Positions 5,000 through 5,119 of a stretch of DNA of 5,119 nt are shown here, in pieces. Source of the DNA: Syntrophales bacterium (GTDB lineage: Bacteria > Desulfobacterota > Syntrophia > Syntrophales > UBA2210); NCBI GenBank assembly GCA_023230565.1, contig JALNXD010000088.1, positions 1 through 5,119 of the forward strand, in the 5' to 3' direction. How positions within the stretch are numbered: the first letter of the stretch is position 1; every line of letters begins with the position of its first letter. The notes below the pieces were generated by a model that worked only from the letters and a program-made list of their open reading frames with translations, ran no database searches and was not told the DNA's origin. A program made the translations under genes and the position numbers.

Positions 5000-5119
5000 T
5001 GACGTAAGATGCTTTGAATGGACACCAAAAGTGCTGTAAAAAGAGATGATGGAGGTGTCTAAATGGAAAGAATTCCCAATGCAGTATACACAAAGGAGCT
5101 TCGGGAAGAAGCTGTGAAA
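5000..5119 (+). mobile_element. IS3-family-like insertion sequence, 5' end (right copy, reads rightward out of window)
   Basis: This is the second copy of the IS end at 1-123, inverted and identical over all 120 bases. It starts TGACGTAAG at 5000. The base before the boundary differs from the left copy's flank, so the end is exact. The bases just outside the two copies (TAT at 4997-4999; TTTT at 124-127) show no shared target duplication, which is expected if the two copies inserted independently. Confidence 0.85.
5063..5119 (+). CDS. IS3/IS911-type transposase OrfA, first 19 codons (partial, runs off the right edge)
   Basis: The ATG at 5063 is preceded by GGAGGT (5051-5056) with a 6-nt spacer, and the frame is open to the window edge. 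It encodes the same MERIPNAVYTKELREEAVK start as the left copy, the first part of the OrfA helix-turn-helix. Perfect nucleotide identity with the left copy points to recent transposition or recombination between the copies. Confidence 0.8.
   Translation, partial: MERIPNAVYTKELREEAVK

Noticed and set aside
5000..5093. Extension of the Tyr/Gln-rich frame to a Met at 5093
   Set aside because: That part is the antisense of the IS end and is bounded by the exact 120-bp repeat, so it is a chance open frame.

Overview
The window looks like a short stretch of a bacterial genome, most likely from an environmental or anaerobic Gram-negative lineage such as Desulfobacterota. That guess rests only on the type of IS3-like transposase start, the small CspA-type protein and the small bacterial RRM protein, so the taxonomy is a weak inference. 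Both ends lie in the same insertion sequence. Bases 4-123 and 5000-5119 are a perfect 120-bp inverted repeat. Each copy carries the first codons of an IS3/IS911-type OrfA reading out of the window. The identity stops exactly at a terminal TG/CA, so the IS boundaries can be placed to the base. The stretch may be a whole contig that stopped at two IS copies, or an IS-bounded chromosomal segment.

Layout from left to right: (1) IS end with an outward transposase start, minus strand, 1-123. (2) The first 30 codons of a minus-strand gene with its own promoter and Shine-Dalgarno, cut off by the IS at 123/124. (3) One very large minus-strand gene, 307-3462, GC-rich. It is a fusion of a GH65 disaccharide phosphorylase with a C-terminal HAD domain of the beta-phosphoglucomutase type. 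(4) A 424-bp divergent intergenic region with a separated dyad and a probable promoter and long leader. The leader contains a small upstream ORF that has its own strong ribosome binding site. (5) A cold-shock protein gene on the plus strand, then a terminator-like hairpin. (6) An RNA-recognition-motif (RRM) protein gene, also plus strand. (7) A 260-bp gap with two hairpins, one suited to each direction. (8) The C-terminal 70 codons of a Tyr/Gln-rich minus-strand gene, cut off by the second IS at 4999/5000. (9) The second IS end, reading out to the right.

Two functional themes stand out. The GH65-HAD fusion would take an alpha-linked glucose disaccharide and phosphate to glucose plus beta-glucose 1-phosphate, then to glucose 6-phosphate, within one polypeptide. 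The csp and RRM genes form a small RNA-binding pair of the cold-shock type. They may be partly co-transcribed, because the hairpin between them has only a weak U-tract. No CRISPR array, tRNA or rRNA was seen. No defence system was recognised.
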